Made by a program: the position numbers and the translations under genes
The notes under the pieces: model-generated
Seen by the model: only the letters and a program-made list of their open reading frames with translations
Databases searched by the model: none
Told to the model about the DNA's origin: nothing
Assembly: GCF_022539665.2 (NCBI RefSeq)
Contig: NC_081339.1
Location: 5,198,017-5,262,016, forward strand
Direction of reading: 5' to 3'
Origin: Daphnia carinata
Lineage: Eukaryota; Arthropoda; Branchiopoda; Diplostraca; Daphniidae
Length of the DNA stretch: 64,000 nucleotides
In this document: piece by piece, positions 11,601-25,621 of the stretch
How the letters are laid out: every line of letters starts with the position of its first letter
Position numbering within the stretch: the stretch's first letter is position 1

Positions 11601-14600
11601 TTTGCGTATTTAGCCGCGTTGCCAGTTTTCAAATCGGCTTACATCATTTCGGCCAATGTTCAAAACGGTGGCGATGCACGCAAAAAGAGCTCACGATTTA
11701 TGACTTTAATATCGACTTAAGAGTGGAGGAAGGGGGGGGGGTGAGTAGACGTGAATTGATGTGACGAGACACCGTTGCCATTCATTTTTCTGGTTTTGGA
11801 AGTGTTTTTTTTTGTGCGTTTACTTTGATGTACGACTACGCACTTTGAATGTGTGTCATTTTCGAAGGAAACATTTCTCCTTTACAGGACAGGTGAGAAG
11901 ACCCCCCGTTTCTCCATATGGAATTCCAGGTGTCCTGCAGATCCTCCCCCCCCCCCATTTGAAATATTTCAAATGCCTTCCACCCCAAAAAAAAATAAAT
12001 CGTTTCTTTTCCCTTTGTCGTCTTGCCACAAATTGACCTTGCGTTTTACCTGCTGATTCGATTGTCGTTGATTGTAATCAGAAATCGTTTTATGGAACAA
12101 AATATTGCAGCGTTGCCATATCCCCACTCCCAAAAAACACGTTTTTTTTTGTTTTTTTTTTTTTTAAGGGCAAGATCGGAGAGCCCAGACGTGTTTATGA
12201 GGGAGGCCGTCTACTACTACTATCTCTCTTCTGTGTGTGGGTTTTGTCGACTGGAACGCACACAAAACCTTTGACCACCGAAACCCTCTTCTCCTTGTCT
12301 TTTCGGGGGGGGGGGGGTAACAAGACACACAATGCTCTTCCTAAAAAACAAAACAAAAAGAGATTTATCGCACATTACATGCCCGCCCACAGTGTCATTC
12401 CTTTCTTTTTTTTTTTTTTAGTGGGTGTGTGTGTGTGTCTTGCATTCTGCGTGGTGACTCTTGTGGGCTCGGAAAACCTTTAAATCGATACACACGTCAG
12501 GGACGCACAGTCTTTTTTGTTTTAAGTGGGGTGCCCTTTGTCTTAAGGAAGGTTAGAGACGTAATAAAATAAGATAGTCGGGCCAAAACGACATAGAGAG
12601 AGAGAAAGAAGGTGCATCATCACATATGCAACACGGTTTCGTATTTTTTTTTAAAAAAAAAGGAACTTTCTCTCGACTGTATTATGTAGGCCGAGTTCTC
12701 CCTCCCCTGCTGTTCCAAGCATTTCCATTTTCTCGTTTACTGGACCCTATCTTTTTTTTTTTCTTGTTGTTGTTGTTGTTCATCCTGGAACTTTTCTTTC
12801 CCCAAAGAAACCCCGAGGCTGAAATGGTGAAACAATACTCTTCTTTTTAAAAAGAAAAAAATGTGTATGGATGCGGGACGACAGCTTGTTATTATTGTTC
12901 GTGTCGTATTGTGTGCGTGTGTGTTGAATGCGCCAGCCGGCGGGCCATGTGTAAAGGAAGCGAGTGACAAATCCCGAGCTGCAAAAATGGATGACAACAC
13001 ACAGACGCGTTGACATGACCATAAGCCTGGCCAAATAAATAGAAAAAAAATGTATATTTAAAAAAAAAAAGATAATCATGTACAGATACAAAGGAGGAGG
13101 AAAAGAAGAGTCCATTGTAATAGCCACAGCAAGGCGAGTGTGACGTCATTCCGGAAGAAGAGCTGGAGGGGAGGGAAAAATCCGTTAGTCAGTGACAGGC
13201 GGAATGTTGTTGTTGTTGTTGTTGTTGAAAAAAAAAAAGTACAATACGAAAATGGCAACAATGTACATCGATGGCTCTTCTCCTCCTACTGTGCGTGCCA
13301 AATCGCAATTGGTTAGACGTTTCTTATTTTCTTGTAGCGTTTGCCGGTTGGCTCAATCACTGCGGACGCATCGACGAAAACAACTCAAATGTTGCGCGTG
13401 TCTTTTTTTTTTTTTTTTTTTTTTTGCCGGTCGTTCGCATATTTCAAAAAAAAAAAAAAAAAACAGGAAACAAGGAATGGTGTCGGTAGCGTCGGGATAG
13501 TTTTGACACGTTTTCTAATTTTGGGTTGTCTGCGTTGATTTGGCTACTTCCTCGTTCTACAAAGTTGACAGTGGCATCACACGACCTTCTTTTTTATTAT
13601 TTAAAAACCAAAACAAAAAAAAAAAAACAACAACAACGCTCGGGGGGAGAAGAAAATAATGAATTCGTTTGCGGCCATTCAACTTGATTAACTCGTTATC
13701 TAGCACAAAGTCGGCGTCCGTTGTGGCATTCAAGAATCTGATGAATCCGGTCACGCTTCACCGTTGCTTCTTTTCCTTTTTTTAGTTTTGGCCGACGATA
13801 ACCACAACATTTTTTTTGGGGGGGGGGGGGGAGGAGGAAGAAAGAAAAAAAAAGGAAATGGTTAGCGGAAGTTGTTACGCAACAACGGTCAGTAGGTAAC
13901 AACAAACATGTGTTGATAAATGTTGAGCGAAACGCGTCAGAAATATGACGGCTGTTTGTTTTTGTTTTTCGTTTTTAATTCCACGTCTCAACGCCATCTA
14001 GCGTCTTTTATAGCGTTTCCGCCTTAGAAGATTTAAAAAAAAAAAAGCCACACTTATCTTTAAAAAAAAAAAAAAAAAACACCCTGTGCACGTTGCCTTG
14101 TCCGGTTTATCAAAAGATACACAACGAGAGGGGGGGGGGTGAAAAAAAAAAAGGGGAAAATAGGTAGACAAGATAAGAGCAGTTCCCAAACAATAAAAAG
14201 CATTTTTTTTTTTCTTTCTTATTATTGATAGTGGCTCTATGTTTGTTCCCACGACCTTCTTAACGTGACCTCAACTTGTTGTGGGGTTCTTTCAATTGAG
14301 AAGGGAGGGGATGTCCCTTCCAAGTAACAGAGGTTCTTTTCTTTTTTTATTCGAGTTCTTGTGTTCAATTGATGCCTTCCTTTTCGTGTGTAATGAGCAA
14401 AGTCCGTGTGGCACGGAACGCGTTTACGTTTCAAACGTTTTCTTTTGAAAATTGATTTTTTGAATAATGAATTCGAAATCAATATTTGAAAACGTTCGTA
14501 ACTTCTGGATTGGGTGGTGGGGGGGGGAGGGCAGACACGTCACGCGGCTAACGTAGAATTTGAGTAATTGGATTTCAAGTGGAGGGATAAGACATTTCTT

Positions 14601-16696
14601 TCGCTGGTGACGCTGTCACACGTCAGATGGAAATTCACACCACCCTCCAAACACACGATCACGCGAGAACAGTTTGACGTACTTTCCCCATTTAAATTGT
14701 CGTACTTTTTAAGTTTGATACATTAGGGGGATTTAGTCCCTCCCTCTCTCTGTGCGCTTCAGACTAACCGACTGGAAGAGGGTGGGGGGAGAGAGAGAGA
14801 GAGAAACAAGCAAAATGGTGAATCTATATATAAATATATACAACTATCTTGTCTGGTCGCTTCTCCCTTCCCCCGTCTTTTTTTTTTTTTTTTTTGAACA
14901 TCCCCTCTTATTCCGGAAGGAAGCGCCCAGTCCCTTATATCCGGAATGGTTGAGGGGGGGGGGGGGGGGGGTCCTGACTTGCATCGTTGAATCTCTTGCA
15001 ATCGTTGGAACTGAAAAAGAAAAATGGGGAAAAGAAGGAGATGCGTCATGTATGCAGATTTTGAGAACAAAATGCGTTTCATCTCGCATTTCCCTCCCCC
15101 CCATTCAGCCCGTCCCTTTTTCGACCCCACCCTTTCCTCCAACAGATTTACCAGTTGGCCATTAACGTGCGCCAGCAGATGGTTTCGATATCCAATTTAG
15201 AAAGCCTTGCTCCTCTGTTGAATGAAACTTTTAAAGGGAAACGAGTTTCATTTTTTTTTTTTTCAAATATTCTCAAATTAAAAAGAAAAAAGAAATTCAA
15301 TCAATTCTTAATCATCCATTTCTCTGCTTCTATTTTTCTACGAGTCTGTTCAACTGTCCGGCCGCTTAATTTTTTAGAAAAAAAAAGGGGGTCCGTATAT
15401 GTTTTGTTTTGTTTTGTTTTTTCCACGACGAACAAACAACAACAAACTGCCTTCGAACCATCTGTTGTTTAAAAAAAAAATGGCCTCCGTTGTCCATCAT
15501 CTCAGAGGCTGGGGGATGTCTCTTTTTTTTTTTTTCCTCATTTAAAAAAAAATCGAATAAAAATAAAGCCTTTCACGTTCCATACGAACTCGAAAAAGAA
15601 AAAAAAAAAAAAAAATAAAATATATACAAGCAATTGTGCACGAACGGCGAGGAGCTCTGCGAGAGAGGCATAGTCAAACAATGTGATTAGTCTAATAGAG
15701 TTTCAACGCCATCTCTGTTGTGTGTGTATATATATCTCGCTCTGTCCGCTTTGCTCTCCTAACACGGACACGCGCACTACTAGCGTGACTAACGGCCGCT
15801 TGGGACGTGCACAGTAGTCGAGTGCAATCTATTTTACACGACAAGAAGAAGAAAGGCGTTTTTATTATTATTATTATTATTATTGCCAGTGATGGCAAGT
15901 ATTTTTGTTTTGAAAAAAAAAAAAAAAGGCTGGGAGCAATGCCATCGTCCATCATCGTTTCCCCTCTTATATTTGTATGGCATTTTTTTTTTTTTTTTTT
16001 TAAATTAAATATGAATTTAAAGAACATTAGTTTGAGTTTGCTGTGTTTTTTTTGGAATGTACGACGAAGGAAGGGGGGGGGGTTGACAAATGCCGGATGT
16101 TCACTTGGAAGAATTTGAAAGAAGAAGAAAAAAAAAAAGGATATTGCATCGATGTGATGACGTCATGTTAATCGGTCAATGGCGTGTGAGTGTCTGGCCA
16201 AAGATTTCTAATCTCTCGTCTTGCTTAACATGGACACGAGAATCAAGTGATGATTCACCATTTTCTCCTCATTTATCCAACTCGTCTTGCCACATTGTCG
16301 ACAACGTTGCCCATTATTTCCACATTCACTTGAATCCCCCCCCCCCTCTCCATCAGATTCAAACAATTGGGGGGGAAAATGGCAACGTTGCCAAGTGTTT
16401 CACGTTGACGTCAAAAGATGGTAATCATCGTGAAAAAAAAAATAAGAAAAGAAGTTGATCGTTTGGCTTTCTCTTCCCCCCCCCCCATTCCTCTTTATGT
16501 GTAGGAAACCAAGTACCAAGAGGATGGCCCCACCCCATCCGATCAATACTCTCTTTGCTCTCTATCCGTCCATTCCGTACGCACATTTTCTTTTCCTTTC
16601 CCCCCAGTTTTTCGTGTAGAGATGGGGGGGGGGGATCAATCAGATGGAGCATTAAAAAAAAAGATAAAGTAGACTCTTTTGTTACATTGGATATGT

Positions 16697-16729
<33 letters not shown>

Positions 16730-18486
16730 ATGATATGGAAGAGAAGTGGATGTTGAAGATGACGTTGTGCATTCGATTTGTGTGTGTCGTTGCCTGTTTG
16801 ATTTGTTTTTCATGTGATATTCGATTTGTTTTGATGATGGATCTATTTTTGATTGATAACCAAATGCAGGAGCTGACGATGCGGTCCGTTTCCAAGGCAA
16901 CACGACCAGTAAAGATCACTTCCGGCTATTGCAAGCGGATGGCGAATACGTTCTAGTCGGAGCCAGGTAAAAAGAAAAGAAAAAAAAAACCAACTGATTT
17001 CTTATAATTTTTTTTTTTTCCCGGTTGAGGTACGAAATTCGAAAAATTCAATTGCAAAGTTGTGATTCGTGTGTTTCTTTACGCTTCACTAGCAATCACG
17101 AGGCACTTGTTTTATAACATTTTCTATTTGACCTTTTGGTAACGGCCAAACTTTTCCTATTTCTCCCCGCAGCCAATGGCAAGCCTCTCTTTTCTCTCTC
17201 CCTTCTTTTTTTTTTTTTTTTTTTTTTATTATTATTATTTTTTTTTTTTTTCAAACAAACAGAGAAAGAAAAAAAAGAAATCTATCGTGACAACCGGAGA
17301 GCTAGTCCCGGTTGCTTGGGTATCAATAAAAACAAGGGGCCCCTTTCCACCCCAACCCCCCTCCCCCAAGAGTTTTCATATATACATCCCCTCCTGTCCC
17401 GTTTTATTTCTCTTTGTCGTCACGTGACGTGCAGACGACCGTATCGTTTGCCATCACAAAATCTGTATCACATCACACAGAAACGCAATCATCCTCACTT
17501 GTCCTACACGGATCCATCCACACCCAACTTTTGCCCCTCCTACCCACCCCCCACACACAAAAAAAAAATAAAGAATTGAAAATAAAAAAAAAATTGTATT
17601 TACAAGATTATATAGACTACGTATGAGTTTGAAGGGGGAGGGAGGGTAGGCTGTACACATACATGAAATCGATCGATATCTTCGTGTAAGTGCGCCTTTC
17701 AGAGCGCGGGAGGGGGGGGGATTCACGGGACGAAGGGAGGATAGATGGGGCTATCAAAAATGAGGCGGTCGTGAACAAGATAGAGTGGGGGGGGGAGTTT
17801 CTTGAAAATTCTCTTTTAGCCCCCCCCCACACACACACACACACACACTCTCTTTGGTGATGATGGATATCCTTCAGTTTCAACCTTTTCGATTCACGTC
17901 TTCTACTTGTGTGTGTGTGTGTGTGCGACTCCCCGTTGGGATTATGTAAATCGAACGGGCACGTTATTACACAGGAGAGGCAAGGGCCAGCATATCAATC
18001 TGCCCATATTGAGAAAAAAATGTCTTTTTTTTTCCATTGGGATTCTTTTAAGATTCTCTAAAGATTCTTTTGAAAGAATCTTTAAGATTTTTCTTTTTTG
18101 TTTCAATTTCTATCAACGTTTTTATTTTCATTTTTTTTTTTTTAAAGATTCTTTTATGATATGCTAATTTTTTTTCCAAAAAAAAAAAAAAAAATCTAAT
18201 AGACATCCATCGTCCCAACAGCGTTTATTTTCATTTTTTCTCTGTGACTGGTCACTAAGCTCGTTAACTTATGCCGCAACAACTTCTTGACGCTGAAAAG
18301 GTTGTTGCGTGAGCGCGTGTTAAGCCCTCTAACGGCCATCCGGGATGCCACTCGATTTCTCTCCCCCCATTTTGTGTAACAACACACGCAACGCCACAAA
18401 ATCTAGCCAAAATATTATGAAATCCAATCAAATTTGAATGCAATTCCATTTTCATTTGTATATCCGATATTTCCCGCCTTCCAAAC

Positions 18487-18519
<33 letters not shown>

Positions 18520-21500
18520 GAACTCGTGACGTAACAGTTAGTGATTTCTCTCCGGCCGTGCCACGTATCGATCCGTCCTACAAAAACATTGTTACACACT
18601 CTCGTTTCTTTTGCTCATTAATAGCTTGAAAAGAATCCAAAAAATGCTTTGTGTCTTGTTTTTGAGGCCGTGTCTGTCCGTCTGTCCGTCTGTGTGTGTG
18701 TGGTCCCCAACAAAAAAAAGAAGAAGAACTTTTGACTCCCCTTTCTAAAATGCTCATTAACGCCGAAACATATGCAAACTTGAAACAACGAGGGATTTCG
18801 CTGGAACAATTTGTTTTATTTTTTTTTTTTGTTTTTGTTTTTAAGACATGAGAAAGAGGGGGGGGGGGGATGCTGTCCATGACATCGATTTTCATTGTTC
18901 ATTATTTTCCGTGTTTTTTTTTTTTTTTCTTTCCGGATGGAAGTAGAGGGGAGGGGTGTTGATACGACATACCAGTCCACTTTGGGTATATAAAAAAAAA
19001 AAGGGGGGGGGATGTCTGTGCATGTCTGATGAGTCTCTGGTGAATCACGTCGTAGCGAAAAAGGGAAAAACAGGGATCGATATCTCTCGGGCTGCTCTAA
19101 AAATATCCCCGGCCGATGTGAATCACGAAAAGAGAATTTTGGCCAAATGCGGGGAAGTTTCCGCACCGCAGATTTTTCATTGGCAAGACTCTTTTTGTTT
19201 TCTCTTGAAACATGGAAGATGGCGCTTCTATTTTATTTTATTTTATTTTATTTTATTTTTTTCGGACACGTCGGAAGTCCGTTGAAAAGACGGAAGGAAA
19301 TGGAGAGCAGGGTATGCCACCACTACTCCCGCAAATAGAGACTAATAGACATCGGCGGGGGTTGGGGGGGGGAGGGGGAAGAAAATGTGGGGTGTTGAAA
19401 CATTGAAGAGCGATCCCCCCCCCCCCCCAAAAAAAAAATCTATTTTTTTTTTTTTTTTTTACTATGTTATGTGGCGTGTGTGTGTTCCAGATTCTGTGTG
19501 CCCATGCGCCATCTTATCGATCCGCCTTTGGCTATTTCTTATATATAATTCTATGTACCCAGTATGCAAGGTTCGATTTGTTTTTTTTTTAACGATATAC
19601 CCACGCTTGTTTTTGTTTTGTTTCTTCTTTTAAATATGTCAATTATTAAATAATGGAAATTGTTTTGTTTTCAAATGAACAGGAATGCCGTCTACAATTT
19701 GAGCATGCCGAATATGGTGGAGAACAAGGTAATTCATCATTTCAATTTCAATTTCAGTTTTGGTTTTTGTTTTCCTCATCGTGTTCGTCAATGATCTAGT
19801 TCGACACCAATCGATATATTAAAGAGCCTCTCAATAGTTTGATGTGAACTGCCATCCTGTCGATGTGATTCGTCTCCTCGAAAAACAAAACAAAACGTAA
19901 TGGTGATCATGTGAAACGTGTCGTGAATGGGTCAGCAGTTTTGTCCGGGAGTTCAAGAAAACACAATAAAAATATAAAAACAAAACATGGAGGGATGTAA
20001 GAGAGAGGCTTTTCGAAGACCGAGGGTAGAAGGATCACATAGTCGTTGTCCAGGGTTACTTGAAAGCTCAATTAAGATCCTGTCGACACCCATACAGCCT
20101 CTCTCTCTCTCCCTCTTCACGCAGTTTTGGGGGGTGGGGGGGGGGGTATTGGGAAAAGTGGGGAGGAGGGAGGTTTGTAACAAAAGCTGGCCCGTTGGCA
20201 ACCGACTTAACGAGCTTTGCTCCTTCTCTTTTGTTTTGTTCTCATCGTTAATGGCATTCCGGGTTATGGCTTCACCATTACTTAGCCAACGAGTTTTTTC
20301 TTTTTGTTTTTTGTTTTTTTTTTTTTGTTTTTTTAATCACGTGATTTATATTTCGGTTATGACAATAGATTCTTTTTTTAAGTTCTAAAAAAGAGGTCCG
20401 GACATTTTTCCTTATTTGGGTGCGGGATTTTTTATTTATTTTTTTTTTTAATTCTTTCTTTGCTATGGCGCCCACTTTGGGATCAAACAGATGCGTTGCT
20501 CTTTTTCTTTTTTAGGGCTGAAAGGATTTTTTTTTTTTTTTTTTTTATCAAAAATGTTTTTCCTTATCATAATTCCTCCCAAGGGCGAACATATTTTTAA
20601 AGAAGATTCTTCTTTCTTTTTTTAAAGATTTTTTTTTTTTTTTTTCCTCTTTGGAGACACGGACTTTCTGGAACGTGCTGTTGGCATCGAAAAAGAAAAG
20701 AAAAAAAAAGACGAATAGGTTTTTATATTTTCCTCTCTCTTCAATGTCTGTTTTTTTTTTTTTAAATAAAAAAAACAAAAAAAAAAAAAGACGTGCGTGA
20801 GAAATGTGTCTTTCCGGTGTAATCCCCCCGGTCTCTCATTCCTAATATAGCAACAGCTTTTTTTTTTTTTTTTTTTTTTTTAAACTGAATTATCCTCCAT
20901 TTTCCCCAACTTCTTATTTTTCGAAAACTTATTCCAGACACACGCACACAAACGTATCAAACCTTTCAGTTGGTGTAAGAAAATGAACGACGGACGTTTC
21001 CGAAAAAGCCGTCCGTCCGCTCTTTTATTGCCCTCATTCGGTTGCAGAAGAAAAAGAAAGAAAAATGTGCAGACATCTTTAATGCGATCCGGCAACAGTG
21101 GAAAGAAAGACCGGGAAATTTGAATTTTCTTTTCCTTTCTTTTTAAAGGCGTTTTTTTTTGTTTTATTCAGCAGATCTCTGCGACGTGTAACGATTTTTT
21201 TTTTTTTTGCGTAGAAGGTCTGGACGACACCCCGATCGATAAGCTGCTCATTCACAACGTTTCCATGTGTTATTTTTTTTTTTTTTTTTTTTTGCGCGCG
21301 CAAAAACAAGCACGACAGGACCGGAGACACACTTTGCGTGTGTGTGTGTGTGTGTCGCGGGTCGCTATTTATAAATCGTAAATGAAAAGGGCCGGCGCTT
21401 TTGGTTGCGGGTGATCTAAATTTGGCTATCTGCCTTTTCATTTATGCATGCGAAAAGAAAGACGTCGATTTGGGCTTTTTCGGGGCCATTGACGTCATTC

Positions 21501-22921
21501 AATCATTCTCGATGCAACGTGTCGTCATTCGTGCAATGTACAACTTTGTGCCATTTGACATTCATCGGTTAATTCATTTGTTTTTGAATGAGGCAGAAGG
21601 TCGAATGGTTCGCGCTGGAGGATCACGTCAAAATGTGTCAGCTGAAAGGTCGCAGTGAGGTAAGTTTTTTTTTTTTTTTTTTGAACAAACAAAATAAAAA
21701 CAAAAATGTTTAAAAAAAAAAAAACCCAAAAAATCTAAAATCAAACAGGAGGAATGCCAGAATTACATCCGAGTGCTGGCCATGAAGAGTCCCGGCCGTC
21801 TGTTGCTATGCGGCACCCACGCCTACAAGCCCATGTGCCGCGAATACGCCTACAAGGTCATACATCTTTTTCGCCTCCTTTTCATATGCTAATGTTTTTG
21901 TTTTGTTTTAACACAAGTCGTTTGGCCAAAAGAATAGCAACAACAAAAAGGGGGGGGGGATTTCCTAATGTTGTTCAACTTCATTGTCGCCATTTTTTTT
22001 TTTCTTTCTTGTTTGTGTGTGTGTGAAGCTTTTTGGGGCATCGGGGATCGATCGATGTTGTGCTTATCTGTCGGCTCGATTGACGTCACTACTCGTTTAA
22101 CGCCCTCGCTAGTCAACCATCTGATTTTCTTCTCCCCTCTTTCTTCTTCTTTTTTTTTTTTATGTATTTAATGCGCACGAATCGTGTGACGCACACACAC
22201 ACACACACACACGCAGGACGGTGAATACGTTTTGGAGAAGCAGGTCAACGGCCAGGGCGTCAGCCCTTACGATCCATCACACAACTCGACGGCCGTCTTA
22301 GTCGGTAAGTGCTGTACAATGAAGAGCCAATGAACGATGTTCTTGCCTTTTCCTTGTCGTCTGCACGTTTTCGATTGGATGATGAAATGTTAATTTTTTG
22401 TTTGTTTTTTTTTTTTCTTTTAAATATTCAAATTAGATGGCGAATTGTTTGTGGGCACAGTCGCCGATTTCTCCGGCATGGATCCGCTCATCTACCGGGA
22501 GCCTTTGCGCACGGAACAGTACGACGCCACAAACCTGAACGGTAAAACAAAAATTATCACATAAATTTTTTATTTTTTTTATTTTTTTTTTTTTTCGTCG
22601 ATAATTGCGCAATGTTTGGACATGGGATTCATTAAATGCGAATGAAAATTCTCACGTATTTATCACGACGCTACCGGTCCCCCCCCCCCTAATGGCAAAG
22701 GGCACAACATGCAATCTCAATGCAAAGTCCATCCATCGGAATGTTTCGTCCATCAGGCGGGCAAAGAGAGGGGGGAAGGGGTGCGGATGGGAACGATCAA
22801 CTTGGATTGTTCCATTTCCCCGTACTCTATGGTGTTTCCCAACACACATTTTTTTTTTTTCTTTCTTTTTTTTTTTCTTTTTTTTTTATGGCCGTTTTTA
22901 CTATAGGGATACAACTCTCTC

Positions 22922-22952
<31 letters not shown>

Positions 22953-23710
22953 GTCACGCGATCGACGCCTCTTGTTTGATCAATATTTTTCTAGCCAACG
23001 CCCACACGCACAGATTAAAAAGAAAAAGTTAATTCATTTTTTGTTTTTTGTTTTTTTTTAAATTTCAATTTCGTGGAATGGAAAATGCAGCTCCGAATTT
23101 CGTCAGCTCATTCGCTCACGGCGATTACGTCTACTTCACATTCAGGGAGACGGCCGTCGAGTACATGAACTGCGGCAAGGTCAGTTTCCCTTTCCTCGAA
23201 TTTGATGAATTGAATGTTTGAATATTCAAATGGAATTTGATTATTAGACGGTGTACTCGAGAATCGCGCGCGTATGCAAATCGGATCGTGGCGGGCCTCA
23301 CAAATTCCGCTACCGCTGGACGTCCTTCCTCAAATCGCGTCTCAACTGTTCCGTTTCCGGCGATTATCCGTTTTACTTTAACGAAATCCGTAAGTTGATT
23401 TTTGTTTTTTTTTTTAAATCCTGTTGTTGTTCTCCGCCTATGCAACAGATGGCAACCTAATCGTTTGAAAATCATGATGCATTTCCATTTTGAAGAATCG
23501 ACTGCCGGCCCTTACGAGAGCCGTCACGAAGGGAAACGCGTCGACATTATTTACGCCACGTTTACGACGCCTTCCAACGCTCTGTCCGGTTCGGCCGTCT
23601 GCGCTTTCCGCCTCCACGACGTCGAGAAGGTCTTTGACGGCGCTTTCAAAGAGCAGGCCGCATTGAACTACAATTGGCTGCCCGTTCCGGCCCACAAGGT
23701 ATAGCTGCCC

Positions 23711-23772
<62 letters not shown>

Positions 23773-24335
23773 TTCTCTCTCTCTCTTTCTCTCTCTCTCT
23801 TTCTCTCTCTCTCTTTCTCTTTCTCTTTCTCTCTCTTTCCATCCGTTCCGGGATGGACACGTGAAGCGGGGGAGTGGGATTCTCTCTCTCTCTCTCTCTC
23901 TCTCTTCCAAAGTCATTGAAAATGAATTTCCGAAAAGGAAGATGTGGGAGGAGTGGCATTTTTTTCTTTATATCAATTCAATGGCAACGTCCAGTCATCA
24001 GTCAAGCGGAAAGCCAATTGAAAACTTTCAAGTGTGTCGTGTGTGTGTGTGTGTGTGAGCCGACCGCAACCGCAAGGTTCTTAGTTTGGGGAAAAACAAT
24101 TACCATGTTGAATAACAAATGAGCGATAACGTCAACATTTTCTAATTGAATTTTGAATTGAATTGCAGGTACCGGAGCCGAGACCTGGACAGTGCGTCAA
24201 CGACTCGCAAACGCTGCCAGACGTGACGCTCAACTTTATCAAATCGCATTCGCTGATGGACGAATCGGTTCCGTCGATGCTCAACGAGCCGCTCATCATC
24301 CGCACCGGATTCCAGTAAGTTTTTTTTCTTTCGCT

Positions 24336-24371
<36 letters not shown>

Positions 24372-25590
24372 TCTCGTCCGTACGCGGATCGATTGGGATC
24401 GACTTCGTTAAAACGATCCAATTGAGAGAGCACACACACAAGGTCCTCCCCGTCCTTCTTTTTTAGGGTTTTTTTTAACGGCCCACTGCTTTAACAGCCA
24501 TGGCCGCCATTGTGGCGGTTGATGATTGCGACGTGGTTAGTGCCAGACTGGGCACAATGCGGAGGCCAATCGTTTTGCCCAGCTTCGTTTTTTTTTTTTT
24601 TTTTTTTTTGTGCGGTTTCGGCCCGCATGAAAAGTGAGGTCCACGTCGGTGCACGCAATTCAAATGATTCTTTATCCAATTATGAAATATCGGAGACGCT
24701 GGAGAAAATAGAAATGAAAAAGGGACTGACATTGTTCTATAGAAGCCTCGCGTCCCTCACCCCCCTCTCTCGGGGGGGGGGGGGAAGGGGACCTGGGCAG
24801 TTCATTCGATCTCACTTCTCAACAATGGAGAGACGTGAGCATTTCAATGCGTTTGGTAAACCTCGGGATTAAATCTACCGTCGTTCAAAATGATTTTGAA
24901 TTATATTTGCCGTTCGAGTTGGGGTATGGATACTAGAGACATCTATTGTTCAATTTTTTTTTTCTCGGTTGTATATTTTTTTTTTAGGGGAAGTGAGTCC
25001 TGTCTGTTTTTATGACTTGATCTTTCAAACAAGGTGAGGCGGAAGAAAGAACGTTGTTGTATTTTCGTGACAGTGTCGATCTTTACCGAATTAGACTTTC
25101 AAAAAAAAAAAAAAAAAAAAAAAAGACATTCGCCAGAACGTACCGGTTCTTTTGTGTCAAACGGGGTAGTGAATCGCTCACCGAGATTGCGGGGCTTGGA
25201 TGTGGCTTTTCGAAACACGAAGCGGATGGATGAAAGAAAGGAGGGGAGGGGGGGGGTTAGAAGGAACATAATCCTTTTTGGCTTTTTTGACTGGAATGTC
25301 GTTCGTTATGAACCTCTAGCAGGTACGAAATAAATGAAAATAGCGCAACCACCGTAACGCACTGTGCGTGTCTGTCACAATGGAAAAGAGGGGAGTACAA
25401 GAATGTAAAGTCTCCCCTCTCCTATCTGCTGTCACGTGAACGAGGGGTTCCATCCTGCCCCCTCATTCTTTTCTTTTTTTTTTTTTTTTTTTTTTTCGTA
25501 AAAAAGAAAAATTGTCTTTATGAGAGAAGACAAATGAAATGTTGAATTCTCGGAATGTCCATTGTCGATTCTCGCCTAACGTCTTTTTCT

Positions 25591-25621
<31 letters not shown>

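Noticed and set aside
23450-23495. AG at 23449 as the acceptor of semaphorin exon 10
   Set aside because: It leads to a stop after six codons; the acceptor at 23495 restores the conserved NEIQST junction.
23438-23959. Minus-strand frame rich in Arg-Glu repeats
   Set aside because: It is a translation of the CT microsatellite and semaphorin exon 10, not a gene.
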